From NCBI RefSeq assembly GCF_008831285.2, contig NC_045138.2, positions 42,277,115-42,341,114 of the forward strand: a stretch of DNA of 64,000 nt, read 5' to 3'. This stretch comes from Nymphaea colorata (lineage: Eukaryota; Streptophyta; Magnoliopsida; Nymphaeales; Nymphaeaceae). Shown here piece after piece: positions 1 through 11,300 of the stretch. The translations under genes were made by a program, and so were the position numbers. Numbering within the stretch: position 1 is the first letter of the stretch; each line of letters starts with the position of its first letter. A model generated the notes under the pieces. That model was not told where the DNA came from and made no database searches. It was given only the letters and a program-made list of their open reading frames with translations.

Positions 1-558
1 TTGTGTTCATTTGTGATATTAAGTAGAGGTGAATGCATGGATGCATTGATCTTATATGATTGGAAGAAAAATGACTCATTCCTACCACAACATTAATTTA
101 AAGCATTCCTACCATACATTCATCTAAATCATTCATACCACAACATACATCTAAGATTTTTGTTTTGATAAATATCATATATAAGAAAGGAAATTTTTTT
201 TAAAATGGATTGGGGTTGCAGACCATCAAGCATGAATCTAATATTGAGTCATTACTTGTTTTGTGGTCTTAATGAAGTCGGCAAATGAAAAATTAAAATT
301 TTAAATGATAAAAGAAAAATATTGAAATGATGGAAAAGATGAACGACTCTCATAGAGAGAAATATAGAAGAGAGAGAAAGAGATCTTGAAAATCATAAAA
401 TTAGATATTTAAAAGAAAGAGAGATATGTATTTATATACATATATACATATATATGTATATATATACATATAGATACATATATGAAATCTTGTGAAAATG
501 AGGTTTAAATTAAACAGAGAGGAGAAGATCATTTTAGAAAGAGAGAGATTTAAAAACG

Positions 559-559
<1 letters not shown>

Positions 560-620
<61 letters not shown>
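560..620. repeat. (AT)n microsatellite
   Basis: An uninterrupted AT dinucleotide run of about 60 bp. Flanking DNA also carries TA-rich and GAGA-rich runs. Confidence 0.95.
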
Positions 621-625
<5 letters not shown>

Positions 626-1263
626 TTTGTAGAAGTATGTTAAATCATAAAGAGAGAAAGACAAAGAAAGACATTCATGTGCACGTATATGTATATAACA
701 TGTATATATACATATGTCTTTATGAGTATTAAAATCAAGAAATGACTTGAAAACAACCGACTTCAATTTTTGATATAAGCCGGAGGGGAACTTGGGCTCA
801 TGCAAGAACCTAAGTTAAGTCTCCAAGGCCGCATTAGAGAGGGTATTCTTTTGAAAATGTTTTGGAAAATATGATTTACATAAATATAGAATGTTATTAT
901 TCCATTGGTTGCAAGGGAATATGTTTCTTCGACCGTTGGGTATGAAAGAAGTTCAAACTACACGATAAAGTGCTCATTAGGGTTCCTAATCGGATGATTA
1001 AAAAGAAAACTATCAAGCAAAATGACATGCAAATGCATATTAAAATGTACATATTTCGTGAGGGTTTTCCTCGGGTTGGACAATGCCCAACCTCAAAAAT
1101 TAATATAAATACAAAAATTCTCAAACCATACTCTCATTCTCGTCATATATTCACATATAAATAGAAAACCAAACAACTATGCATGGATAATATGTAGACA
1201 ATGTTCAAGGAAGGAAAAAGAGATATGGAGATTCAACTAAGAGGAAAAACATGATTCAACTAT

Positions 1264-1680
1264 GAAAAGAAATATCATTTCATCTTCTCATGCTTCCGAT
1301 GCATTTGAGCATAGCCTCTTGACTCTAAAATAGAGATTGAGAGCTATCTTCTTTAGCCATGGGAAATTGAGGAAGAGAGAAAGAGGGGAAGTAGGGCAAG
1401 ACTATTTTTAAGAAATGAAATAACATGACTCAAGAATGGAAATGAAAGATCATCTCATCTTCTCATGCTCCCAGTACACTTGAGCATAGCATCTTGTCTC
1501 TAAGAATAGATTGAGTGCTATCTCTTTTGGCCATGGGGAGATAAAGATGAGAAGAAAGAGGGGGAATAAGGCAAGACTATTTTTATGAAATGAAATAACA
1601 TGACTCAAGCATGAAAATGAAAGATCATCTCATCTATCCTTTGGCCATGGGGATATGAAGATAAGAGAAAAATGAAGAAA
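1264..1680. repeat. 175-bp tandem repeat, about 2.4 copies
   Basis: The phrase ATCATYTCATCTTCTCATGC recurs at 1274 and 1449, and its start again at 1624, giving a period of 175 bp. The shared unit also includes TTTGGCCATGGGGA-like and GCAAGACTATTTTTA phrases. The third copy is internally deleted. It lies inside the presumed LTR and has no open frame of note. Confidence 0.8.
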
Positions 1681-2812
1681 AAAACAATGCTTGAAATGAT
1701 CTTGGATTTACCTTGAAAGAATCTTCAAGATAATGAAGTGGATGTCTCCAAGAGAGTTGTAGCTTGCTTCAAGTTGGAGAGAAGAGGAGAAATGGAAAGA
1801 AGAAGAGGGAGAGAGAGAGCTCAAAAGAAACTCTAAGTCTTCAAGTGAGAATACTTTAGGGTTTCTCTCAAGAGCCACTCTTACCCAAGGGGAGGGGGGG
1901 GGGAATGAGGGGTATTTATAAAAGATTTTAGAGCCAAAACCCAAAATTTGATTTTTTTTTTTTAATTTCACCCCATTTTCATCCGAATTTCAAAGAATTT
2001 TGAATTATTTTTTTAAATTTTTAAGAAAATAGGTTTTCACTAAAGGGGGATAGGCCATTAGCCTTGCAAACACCCTTTTGAGGTGTGGGCATGGCTATTG
2101 CCCACCCAAAGAAGCCAACCCACCCCCCCCTCGGGGCAGTTTTTGCGAGGAAACAAAGGGGGGGCCTGCACTGTTGCGCACTAGGTGCAACAGCGCCCTG
2201 GTGCTTCTGTAAGGCACGTTCAGCAGCGCGCAATGTGCTGCCGTGTGACGTGCGCGAGGTCACGCTCGCAACCTCGCGCAGCGTACTCGCAGGCACGAAA
2301 TCGCGCTCGCGACGCGCGACTGTGTGTCGCGGGGGCTCTAAGATTTTTTTTTAAAACTTAAACAAAATAAAATGAAATCTAATAAAATGAAATAAAAAAA
2401 TATTGTTTATATAGAAAACCTTTTTTTATTTAAAATGTGTAAAAGAAAAGCTTTTGTTAAAAACGGACGGTCGACTCCATTTTGAGCGATTCCGAACTTG
2501 CTGCAAATCTGATTTTGGTTTAGTCGGTTGTCGACTCGTTCGAGCGTGCGACTTAGGTTCAAAACACGTTTTGGCATGAGAAATGAGTTTATAAAATAAA
2601 GGGAAGGTCTGTGCACGCGCGATGCTCAAATTTTGTCGTTTTGAATGCGATTCGAATTTTGGGTCTGAAATGCTCGATTTGGATCTGAACTCAGGTTTTG
2701 GATCTAATTTGGATCTGAAATTTGGATTTTGGATTTGAATATTGCGCCTAAATTTGGGTTTTGCGCTTGGGTAAAATAACACAATCTTTTAGAAAAATTT
2801 GGGGTGATTACA

Positions 2813-3860
2813 GTCATGAAACTTGTTCCTTAAGGCAGCATCAACGTGAACATAGCATACACAGCTGAAAACCTTCAATTTTTTATAATTAAGTTGTTTG
2901 CCTAAGAGTATGATATATGGAGATTTAGACATCAATAGTGTCATAGGCGAATGATTTATTATGTATACAGTTGTATGAAAGACTTCAGTCAATAAAGAAG
3001 TGGGCTCATTAGTATCATGCATCATGCTTATGGCGTTTTCAACTATGTGTTGATGTTTGTGCTCAACCACACCATTTTCTTGTCGTGTCTAAGGGCAGGA
3101 GATTTGTCTAGTTATCCATTTTTCATGTAGAAATTCAATAAAATCGAGTGAAGAATACTCCCCCATCACATTGAAAATGCACTACATTGTATGAAAATTT
3201 GGTTTGAATCATGGTATAGAAGTTCTAAAATATGTGGAAGTTCTAAAATATGTGGAAGTACTTCTGATTTGTGTTTCATGAAGTAAATTTAAGTAAAACA
3301 TGAGTAAGAGCCATTGAATAAGACATAATATCGTGACCTAGACATGAAATCAATAGGGGCGAGCCGGCAAACATCAGAAAAAATAGTTTCAAAAGGTTTG
3401 GAAGCCCTTTGAATATGTGCATTTCCAATATGTGTAATGGGATGAGATTTTCTATCACCTGTTATAATACAATTTCTATCATAGTGAGGGGATAATTTGG
3501 CTACACTTCCTGTCACATGGGTAGCTACACCTGAATCCAAGAACCATTCTCCCTGCTCATTTTGCTTTATAGTCATCTTGGATAGTGCGGTCATCAATAG
3601 TTGTTGCATATCTTTGGCGGTGGACTTAGAATTTTGTCCTCCTTGTTTGCAATCATGTCTTACCCCTTTGTTTTTATTTTGAGGATTAAACCAGCATTGT
3701 ACCTTCATGTGCTTTTTTTTGTTGCATTGAAAACATTGGGAATGCATAGGACATTGTCTCCCATGTGTCCTTTTCTCCATGTTCACTGGAGGGAGGAACA
3801 CAAAATGGTGTCTTGGTGGAACATTGCTCCCTGGTGCCCTTTTTCTCCTTGTTCAGTGAG
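2813..3860 (-). pseudogene. Ty1/copia gag-pol relic (zinc knuckle, protease, integrase fragments)
   Basis: On the minus strand about 3289-3801 reads as a gag zinc knuckle (CFQCNKKKHMKVQC, CX2CX4HX4C) followed by a copia protease start (WFLDSGVATHVTG, with the catalytic D-S-G). Then 2813-3070 reads as the late part of a copia integrase (HIVENAISMM and VFSCVCYVHVD). Stops and frameshifts separate the pieces and the central integrase is poorly preserved. An 18-bp direct duplication lies at 3225-3260. Reverse transcriptase should follow at lower coordinates but is interrupted at 2812 by unrelated LTR-like sequence. It is a dead relic. Confidence 0.8.
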
Positions 3861-5160
3861 GTTAATGGGTTGTATCATTTTTATGATCATTGGTGTCTTA
3901 GGAAAACTAGTGATCAGGAAACTAAACATGCTTGACATGAAACAATGGGGGGTCAAAGATGTGAGATTCCACAGTTATAATGAGATAATCAATGATAATA
4001 GGAGTGACAAACTATTCTACTTTACTTTGAAAAGTATTGGTTGTTAGGTTTAATACTTTGAAGAGTATCCTAGTCAATGGAATTTGTTGGTTGCAATAGG
4101 AGTGTAGAAAAATGGTGAAAAAAATTTGCTCATGTGTTTTCACTTTTCCTGGGGACATTTGTTTACTCAGCAGCTCACGAACAACACAACCTTCATGTGG
4201 TCTTCGATCTTTCTCTCAGTTCTGATGAGTATGACTAAAGAGATCCATACGGCTTTTCCAATTCAATCTTAATCTACACAATCAATCTCAAGATAATTAA
4301 TTGTCTAGCTTTCAGTTGGATATTCATTGTCCTTATTTGCGACCATTTGCAGCGAAGAAAAATAGTGGGCAGACTACAAGAGACGAATAGCAGTCACTAT
4401 AAATAGAAATTTGAGATAGACAAATAACTTGATCTTTTCATGAACAACAGAAACAAGTGCAGCAACGCATGCACCATAACTTTTTTGTACATTGTCTTAA
4501 GAGTTATTATTTTTCACAGTTGACTTTGTGAAAAGTACTTTTTTTTCCTTGTCAGGTGGTGCTTGTTTATCAAGCTCCACCTAGTAGACAACAAGTGCTT
4601 TCGACTGCATTGATCAACTTTCACATCAGATGTCTGTAATGATCATTTTTTTTATCAACTTTGCTTCACTGGCTGATCATACTATAATAGGTATCAGTAC
4701 TTCATCTAGATTAGGTTGTTTTCTACTCTTTCTAGGGAAGTGCAAATGGACACTCTAGGGTAGTGTTTTGAACATCATGTTTTCTTGCGCCACTAGAACG
4801 GCTGATGTCAAAAAGAAATGTTAGGATCAAATAAACACCTCTATAAGATTGGCAGCAAATAATTTTATGAGTTTCATTGGGAAAAGCTAAAAAAGCTAAG
4901 AAGTTGGAGCAAAATAGCGAAGAAAAGGAGGCCAACAGTATGAACACAATGAATGAGAGAATTCCTCTTCTTTTGTCCTCTGTAGCCAGGCTATGTGTCT
5001 TTTTCCTAAGGAACACTTTGGAAATTGTTGTTTATCTTTGTATGTTCTGTGTTGAATATGGTGTCACTAATTTTATATATTTATTTTTTTTTCTCTTTTT
5101 GCAACCGTTTGTTACACGTTCTCAAGTAATGAACATTAATACTTTTTTTTGAACTTGCAG
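3861..5160. other. No recognisable gene; likely NHX intron sequence
   Basis: This AT-rich stretch precedes the first visible NHX exon and ends in a pyrimidine-rich acceptor (TTTGAACTTGCAG, AG at 5159-5160). I looked for the preceding NHX exon, which should encode the FLYVGMDAL-like segment, and did not find it. It may be upstream of the window. Short open frames at 4732-5152 are low-complexity and not supported. Confidence 0.5.
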
Positions 5161-6673
5161 CTTCAGAGTAATTCTTGGAATCTATTCTGCTATTCTACTT
5201 CTAGTCTTGCTTGGGCGTGCTGCTTTTGTATTCCCACTTTCTGCTTTATCCAATTACATGAGTGCTAAAGCAGAAAACTCTAATATTACTTTAAGACACC
5301 AGGTAATGTTTCAATGGGTGGTTTTTCTTTTTTAACATGTTTCAAATGACTGGATCCATATGGTAATTCTAGAAACTGGCCAATTGGATCCAAAGGACCT
5401 AAGCCATGAGTGATTGAATTATAGATTGGGAACAAAATTATCCAATATCCATGTTAAGGTGGGATGGTTTTGCATTTGGCTCGTACAATTTAATGGGATA
5501 AGTATGAGGTTGAGGTCTTTTATCCACATTGGACTCACAACTTGGGCCCATCAGGCAACTCCTTCCCCGTCCTCTTTCTTGAACTTTTCTTCTATTACAC
5601 TTCTATTCTGCACCCTTTTGTCATGTGGGTGCATCGTTTGACCTACGTTTGTGGATGGATGTGCAGTTAAGCCCTATTAGGATCCAATATAAGTGTAGTC
5701 CATGAGTCTGTTTCTTTATCTGTGTTTTGTTTGTGAGGGCACAATGTTAACTATTTGGTTGAGTTGACCCAAAATGTGTCTCAAGTTTAGTCCAACTTGA
5801 TATTACAATCCTGTGTGTGGTCTGCGCAGGATCAACAAAGGGATGAATTTTATGTTTTAGTCACCACAACGGTTTCCTGCATGAAGATTAAGAGAAGGAG
5901 AAGAAGAGTAGTCATGGTTATAGAAGACAGCGAGACATGACCTAACTCCTTGATTATATGCTGTCTTATTATCTGCATAATTCCCTTGATTATATGCTAT
6001 GTTATTATTTTCACTACTGACATAAATGCCCTAACAACGTTTAAGAATAACACATTGATATCCAATACAAAGGCATCCAATGTTGTTACCACATCCCACC
6101 AATATAATTAGAAATTTGAACACAAGAACTGATCTGATCCATATCCAAGAAGCAATCATATATGTAGACTAACAGCCTTCCTCAAGTTGTACATGGTCTT
6201 AGAAAATGTACAATTTACTGTCAATTCTTTTGCGAACAATGAGCCACTCAATGTTTTGTATATATGAACTGAGGCTCAATCTCCTTGTCTTGAAACTTCA
6301 TGTTTGTGTGCTTCATGTTTCAATGCTATAGTTCTATGTCACATGAGTACGAGTGTGGGTGCAGACACAAGTGCAAATCACGTTAAAAAATCATAGGAAC
6401 AGAACACAGTCATACGTTCATAAACTCACACAATGTGCGTGTGTGTATAGGACTTGAAATTAACCAGCTGCTGAATGTAGCCACATGGTTTTTTTTTTGT
6501 CACTAAAAACCATCGCCAGAGGTGCATTAGTAACGGCAATTGCTTAGTTGTAGTTTTTAGCAATGGAATACATCTTTTGTAATGGTTTTTAATGACACAA
6601 ATAAAAAGCAAAAAAAACTATCCAGCTACATTTGGCAGCTAACTGATTTTAGTCTCTCCCCCCCCCCCCACCC

Positions 6674-6705
<32 letters not shown>

Positions 6706-8313
6706 ACTGATTTTAGTCTCTCCCCCCCCCTATATATATATATATATATACATACATACATATATATATATAGTGGGAAGTGGGAAGTAAAAGTCCCTCT
6801 GCCAGCTGAAGCACCAAATCCTCTACCCTAAGGTATAGAGGGGGCAAAAGCATGTTTGTCCCAACACATATCTTCTACATGTCCCGATTTTCCATAGTAA
6901 GTGCACTAAAATAGTCCTCTGCCCCTTGGACCATGACTTGAGCCTCTTCCCCTTGATGCTTGTCCTCCACGCCCTCCAGACACGGCTAAGCCTGTGGCAG
7001 GAGCATCACTCTGAGGCTGAGAGAGATAGATAGCCAATCTATTGAGTCTGTTATATGCCTCAAAGATCTGGAATCTTTGCTCCAGTAAGCACCTGTATTT
7101 TAGATACCTCAAACTTAGGTGACAAGTCAGCCAATAACTTTGCCACCATTGTCTGCTCGAAATGAGTCTTGTAGCATGCCTGAAAAGGAAGTCAAAGGGC
7201 CTTCATCATTCATACGCTGTTTTAACTGAAGCAAAGTATTGAGATAATTCCAGGTCAACCTGTTGCGGTTTGAGAAGTTCCTCCCCAACTTTTAAAATTT
7301 TTGAAACATTCTTGTCATGATAAGAGGTCTGCCTCAAGAATGTCAACATGTGTTTGGCAGTCGTGTGTTAAGCAAGGGGTAGGAGAAATATTGAACACTT
7401 TTCATAATCCATGACATAACGATGCTATTATCTTCTTTTCATCATTGTTTTTAACAGTTGGTTCATCTTCTTCAATCACATGGTCTTTTTGATGTCCTAT
7501 CACAGAGATCATGAACACGCACAACCAAATTTCATAGTTTTAACCATCTAATTTAACATTAGAACCATGAGAGAAGGGGTTCTCAACAACTTGGTATTCA
7601 TTATGGATCTCAGTCTAAGTATTATCTGCCACACTAGGCTGCTGTCCAAAATCCCTCCGAGTTTAAAAGGATCAGAACTCCATAAGTTGACTAGAAGATG
7701 CAGCAGAAAATAGATACTTCTCACGGAATGACTAGAAAAATGCAGCAGCAAATAATTCAGAACTGCACAGCTAGACTAGATGATGCTGCTGCAAATAAAA
7801 CCTTCCTGCTGATCCAAAAAAAATACAAACTTATAAGGTAGGCACCTCCACACGACCTGGGTCATCGACTTATAGGGCAGAAAACTGGTCCACAGCAGGC
7901 ACCTCCACACGACCTGGGTCATCGACTTATAGGGCAGAAAACTGGTCCACAGCAGGCACCTCCACACGACCTGGGTCATCGACTTATAGGGCAGAAAACT
8001 GGTCCACAGCAGGCACCTCCACATGATCTGGGATTAGCTCCACACAATATGGGTCCACACAGGCAGAAAAAACTGGTCATCACCGGCCACTTTTCATGCT
8101 GCAATTACCTCCACACGCGGCTCAGGATTTGCTCCAGATGCAGTCCATGACAGCCTGATAACGTATGTCAGACTTGACATTCATGCCACCACTTGAGGAT
8201 CTGATCACGTATTCCACATAGACGTGATCAGATTCCTCTAACACGTGCTTCTGTTTCCATGATCAGCAGGAGGCCAAGATAGAGAAGAAGATGAAAGAGA
8301 AGAGGAGGAGATA

Positions 8314-8353
<40 letters not shown>

Positions 8354-11300
8354 GAAACCTAGCAAGAAGCCACGGGCGGCGATGGAGGAGGCTTTGTCTC
8401 TGATACCAAGTAATGGCTGGGGTTTGGAGATTGAAAGAAAAGAATTTGTTACCCATTAATCTGCCCTAATCTCTTGTTAATTAAAAGAGAATTAGGGTAA
8501 AACTAACTAATTACAAAAAGCTCCAAGAATAAAAAAAAATATTAATAAAGCATTGTTCCTAAAACTATTTAATATCCAAAACACCCTAACGTAAAGACTA
8601 TTCAACATTATTAATGATGAGCTTGACATCAGGCCTTGATAAGAAGATATGAGGGGATATAACATTCAATTCTATGATCGGTTGGTTATGACAGCTTTTT
8701 CTATGAATTTCAATTCTTTCTATTTCAGGTTGAAAGGCACGATGAGCTTAATGCTTTCATCAAATCAATTAGCCATAAAACCGTGTGGAGGCAATGACTG
8801 AATGATAGAAACTTATATAAATATTAAACACAAGAAATTGTTTGAAAGACCAAGGAAAAAATATTTTAAGTTGTAAATGAGTCTACCACTCAAAGGAAGC
8901 ATTAAACTCACAAAATGAGAGTTGTTGAACTGGGTTTTAGTTTAGGATATGGGCATGGCTATGATGGGACATTGAACTCTCAAGGGCGATTTTCATTGTT
9001 CTTTTATGGTTGTAGATCACAGGCAAACGAGCAGGTGTTTTGATATGTCGAAGATATCAAAATGGAAGTTAAGATAGAGAATCTTACGATTTAGGGCAGG
9101 TCTCAAGATCTTGGTCTGGAAGCTCCGCCCATAATTTAGAACCATGGTTTTGCAGGTGCTCTTTTGATCATTTAATATTTATTTTCAAAGATACGTTTAT
9201 GATTATCCTGTTGTTGATATGTGTAGATGACATAATTGTTGTGGGCAATTTGCACAAACATATCCAATTACTGAAAGATCTGTTTAACCAAAGTTTCAAG
9301 ATGAAGGATCTTGGAGAGCTGATATATATTTTTGGTGTCAACATTGACAAGAATTAATATCAACTTTAATTCAATACAAGTATCCTCTTGATTTCTTAGG
9401 TATAGCAGAGAGAGGAGACGAGAGATTGCAAGTCTTCTCTTGCTCTTGTAAATAAGAGGTAAAACTCTTAGGCGAGGACTTATTTAATCATATAATTTGG
9501 AACATTATTGGATATGCTTCAATATCTTTTCTCCATTAGCCTGGATATTGTTTATTAAGTAAATCAAGTGTCATAGATTATGCATGACCCCTAGACGTAC
9601 AGGTGCTTTAAGAAGGATTTTTAGGTTTAAAAGGAACAGTTGGAGGCAGACTTCGGTTTTGGTTACAAGATGAAGGATCTTGGAGAGCTGAGATATATTT
9701 TTGGTGTTGACATTGCAAAAAGTTAATATCGACTAACTCAATGCAAGTATCCTCTTGATTTCTTAGATAGAGCAGAGAGCAGAGATGAGAGAATCCAAGC
9801 ATTCTCTTGCTGTTGTAAATAAGAGGTAAAACTTTTAGGCGAGTTCTTATTTAATCATATAATTAGGAACTGAATTGATATGCTTCAATACCTTTTCTCC
9901 ATTAGCCTGGATGTTGTTTACTAAGTAAATCAAGCGTCAGAGATTATGCATGAGCCCTAGAGGCACAGGTGCTTTAAGAAGGATTTTGAGGTTTGAAAGG
10001 AACAGTTGGAGACAGACTTCGTTATTAAAACAAAAGAAGTTAATAAAGTACCACGTGAGATTGTTACTCATACAGATGCAAATCGGCAGAAGCCCACAAA
10101 TTAGATGAGATTAGTGTCAGACTAGTTTGTAATTCTTAGAAGGAATCTAGTGTCGGGCAGTAGTAGATAATGAAAGCCTATTGCTATTTGCTAGATTAAA
10201 TACTAAAGCAGACAACTAAAGCTACATGGTCTGAGACCCTGGTCAGTCAGTGAGGGGAATTTTATGATAATCATAGTGTTATATATTTCTTCTAATCCTT
10301 ACCATTACAACCATCAAAAGTACATTGAGATAGATCAACACTTAAAAATATAAAAGTGAAGATAAGAGGTAACAGAGCATGACTTTTGGTACTTGAGGTT
10401 AGGTAGTCCATGTTCAGGTTCATGTGCAACTCATAAGTCAGTCCACATCCCACATTAAAAGTATAGTCGGTCCATGTGTGTGGATACACTTGTAATAATG
10501 TTCTTCCTGTCATTTTTTTTTATTTGTAACAAATCTATACGTGAATGAAATTGGGTCACATCCTCCACATTGGGGTCATTAGGCTTGTGCATCTCTGCCT
10601 CCTTACTACTTCAGGCAGACATACATTGCAGCCATTCTTCTTCTAAAATCCAACACAATCTTGATCTTGTTCGTCGACCAGTCTTTGCAGCCAAAAATGT
10701 TTTGAAGTTAACCGACAGGAGTCATATGGGAGCTCACACTATCCATTCAAAAGGTAATCAACATTGAGCCCCATCATAATGGTTCCAACCATGATTTCGT
10801 GTCCAGGAAGTTAATGGCCATACTTTCCGACAAATCTCTTTGGCTCTCACGGAGTTATCTTTTTGGCTTTTGTACAATTATATATATATAGTTGAACAGA
10901 CTCCTAGGAAAAGGAACATGATCTGATCGTAAGCACGATTTCACTTAATAGATAAAGTGTTGTATGCTTAAACTTTAAAATGCATGCCTTTTTGTCTGAT
11001 TCAAGTATGTGCCTCAGGTCTATATCATATTCATATTTATGCATGTGTGAACAACCAAGTGACCTAAATGGCTAGTTTTTGGTAGTCAAGATTTGGATGG
11101 TAACTTCTTCTACTAAGAATCCTTTCAAGAGGCAGCAAATCGATGTTCATGCAAAGTTTTTTTATTATTATTACTATTAATTTAGTTTGGACATGCAATA
11201 TTCTTCAGGTTATAATCTGGTGGGCTGGTCTAATGCGAGGTGCTATTTCTATTGCACTGGCATTTAATCAGGTTAGAGTTAGTTCTTCAACATACTCGTG

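Larger units (their letters stand above)
1..2812 (-). mobile_element. Probable end of a large LTR (Ty3/gypsy-like), left part off window
   Basis: No credible gene is seen here. Read on the minus strand, the right edge starts TGTAATCACCCCAAATTT, a start typical of large gypsy LTRs, and it abuts copia integrase sequence abruptly at 2813. The possible target duplication is GTCAT at 2813-2817; its partner would lie left of the window. The interval holds a long AT dinucleotide tract, a 175-bp tandem repeat, GA-rich stretches and an isolated GC/CG-rich patch near 2160-2340. Short open frames here are low-complexity and unconvincing. The assignment as LTR rests mainly on the terminal motif and on the interruption of the copia relic. 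Confidence 0.4.
6880..8412 (-). pseudogene. Ty1/copia 5' region relic: primer-binding site and decayed gag
   Basis: Minus strand. 8398-8408 is the complement of TGGTATCAGAG, the standard initiator-Met tRNA primer-binding site of copia elements; the 5' LTR should begin just to its right at about 8414. Downstream (lower coordinates) is a leader with a GA microsatellite and a 57-bp triplication. Gag-like pieces follow: the NYEIWLCVFMISVIGHQKD segment near 7470-7550 matches the start of copia gag proteins, and a glycine/arginine-rich stretch (GGRGGQASRGRG) lies near 6920-6980. No protease, integrase or reverse transcriptase follows. It lies antisense in the NHX first intron and is dead. Confidence 0.65.

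Noticed and set aside
401-805. 134-codon minus-strand open frame
   Set aside because: It translates an AT microsatellite and TATA-rich DNA (repeating Tyr-Ile); no family signal.
2021-2354. Overlapping open frames on both strands in the GC-rich block
   Set aside because: The frames exist because GC-rich DNA has few stops; composition is Ala/Arg-biased and no motif is recognised.
4732-5016. Search for the missing upstream NHX exon
   Set aside because: No frame here matches the expected membrane segment or has suitable splice sites.
7776-8024. Repetitive 82-codon minus-strand frame
   Set aside because: It is the product of the 57-bp tandem repeat, not a protein gene.
10570-10767. 65-codon plus-strand frame in an NHX intron
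   Set aside because: Short, no motif, and within an intron bounded by good splice sites.
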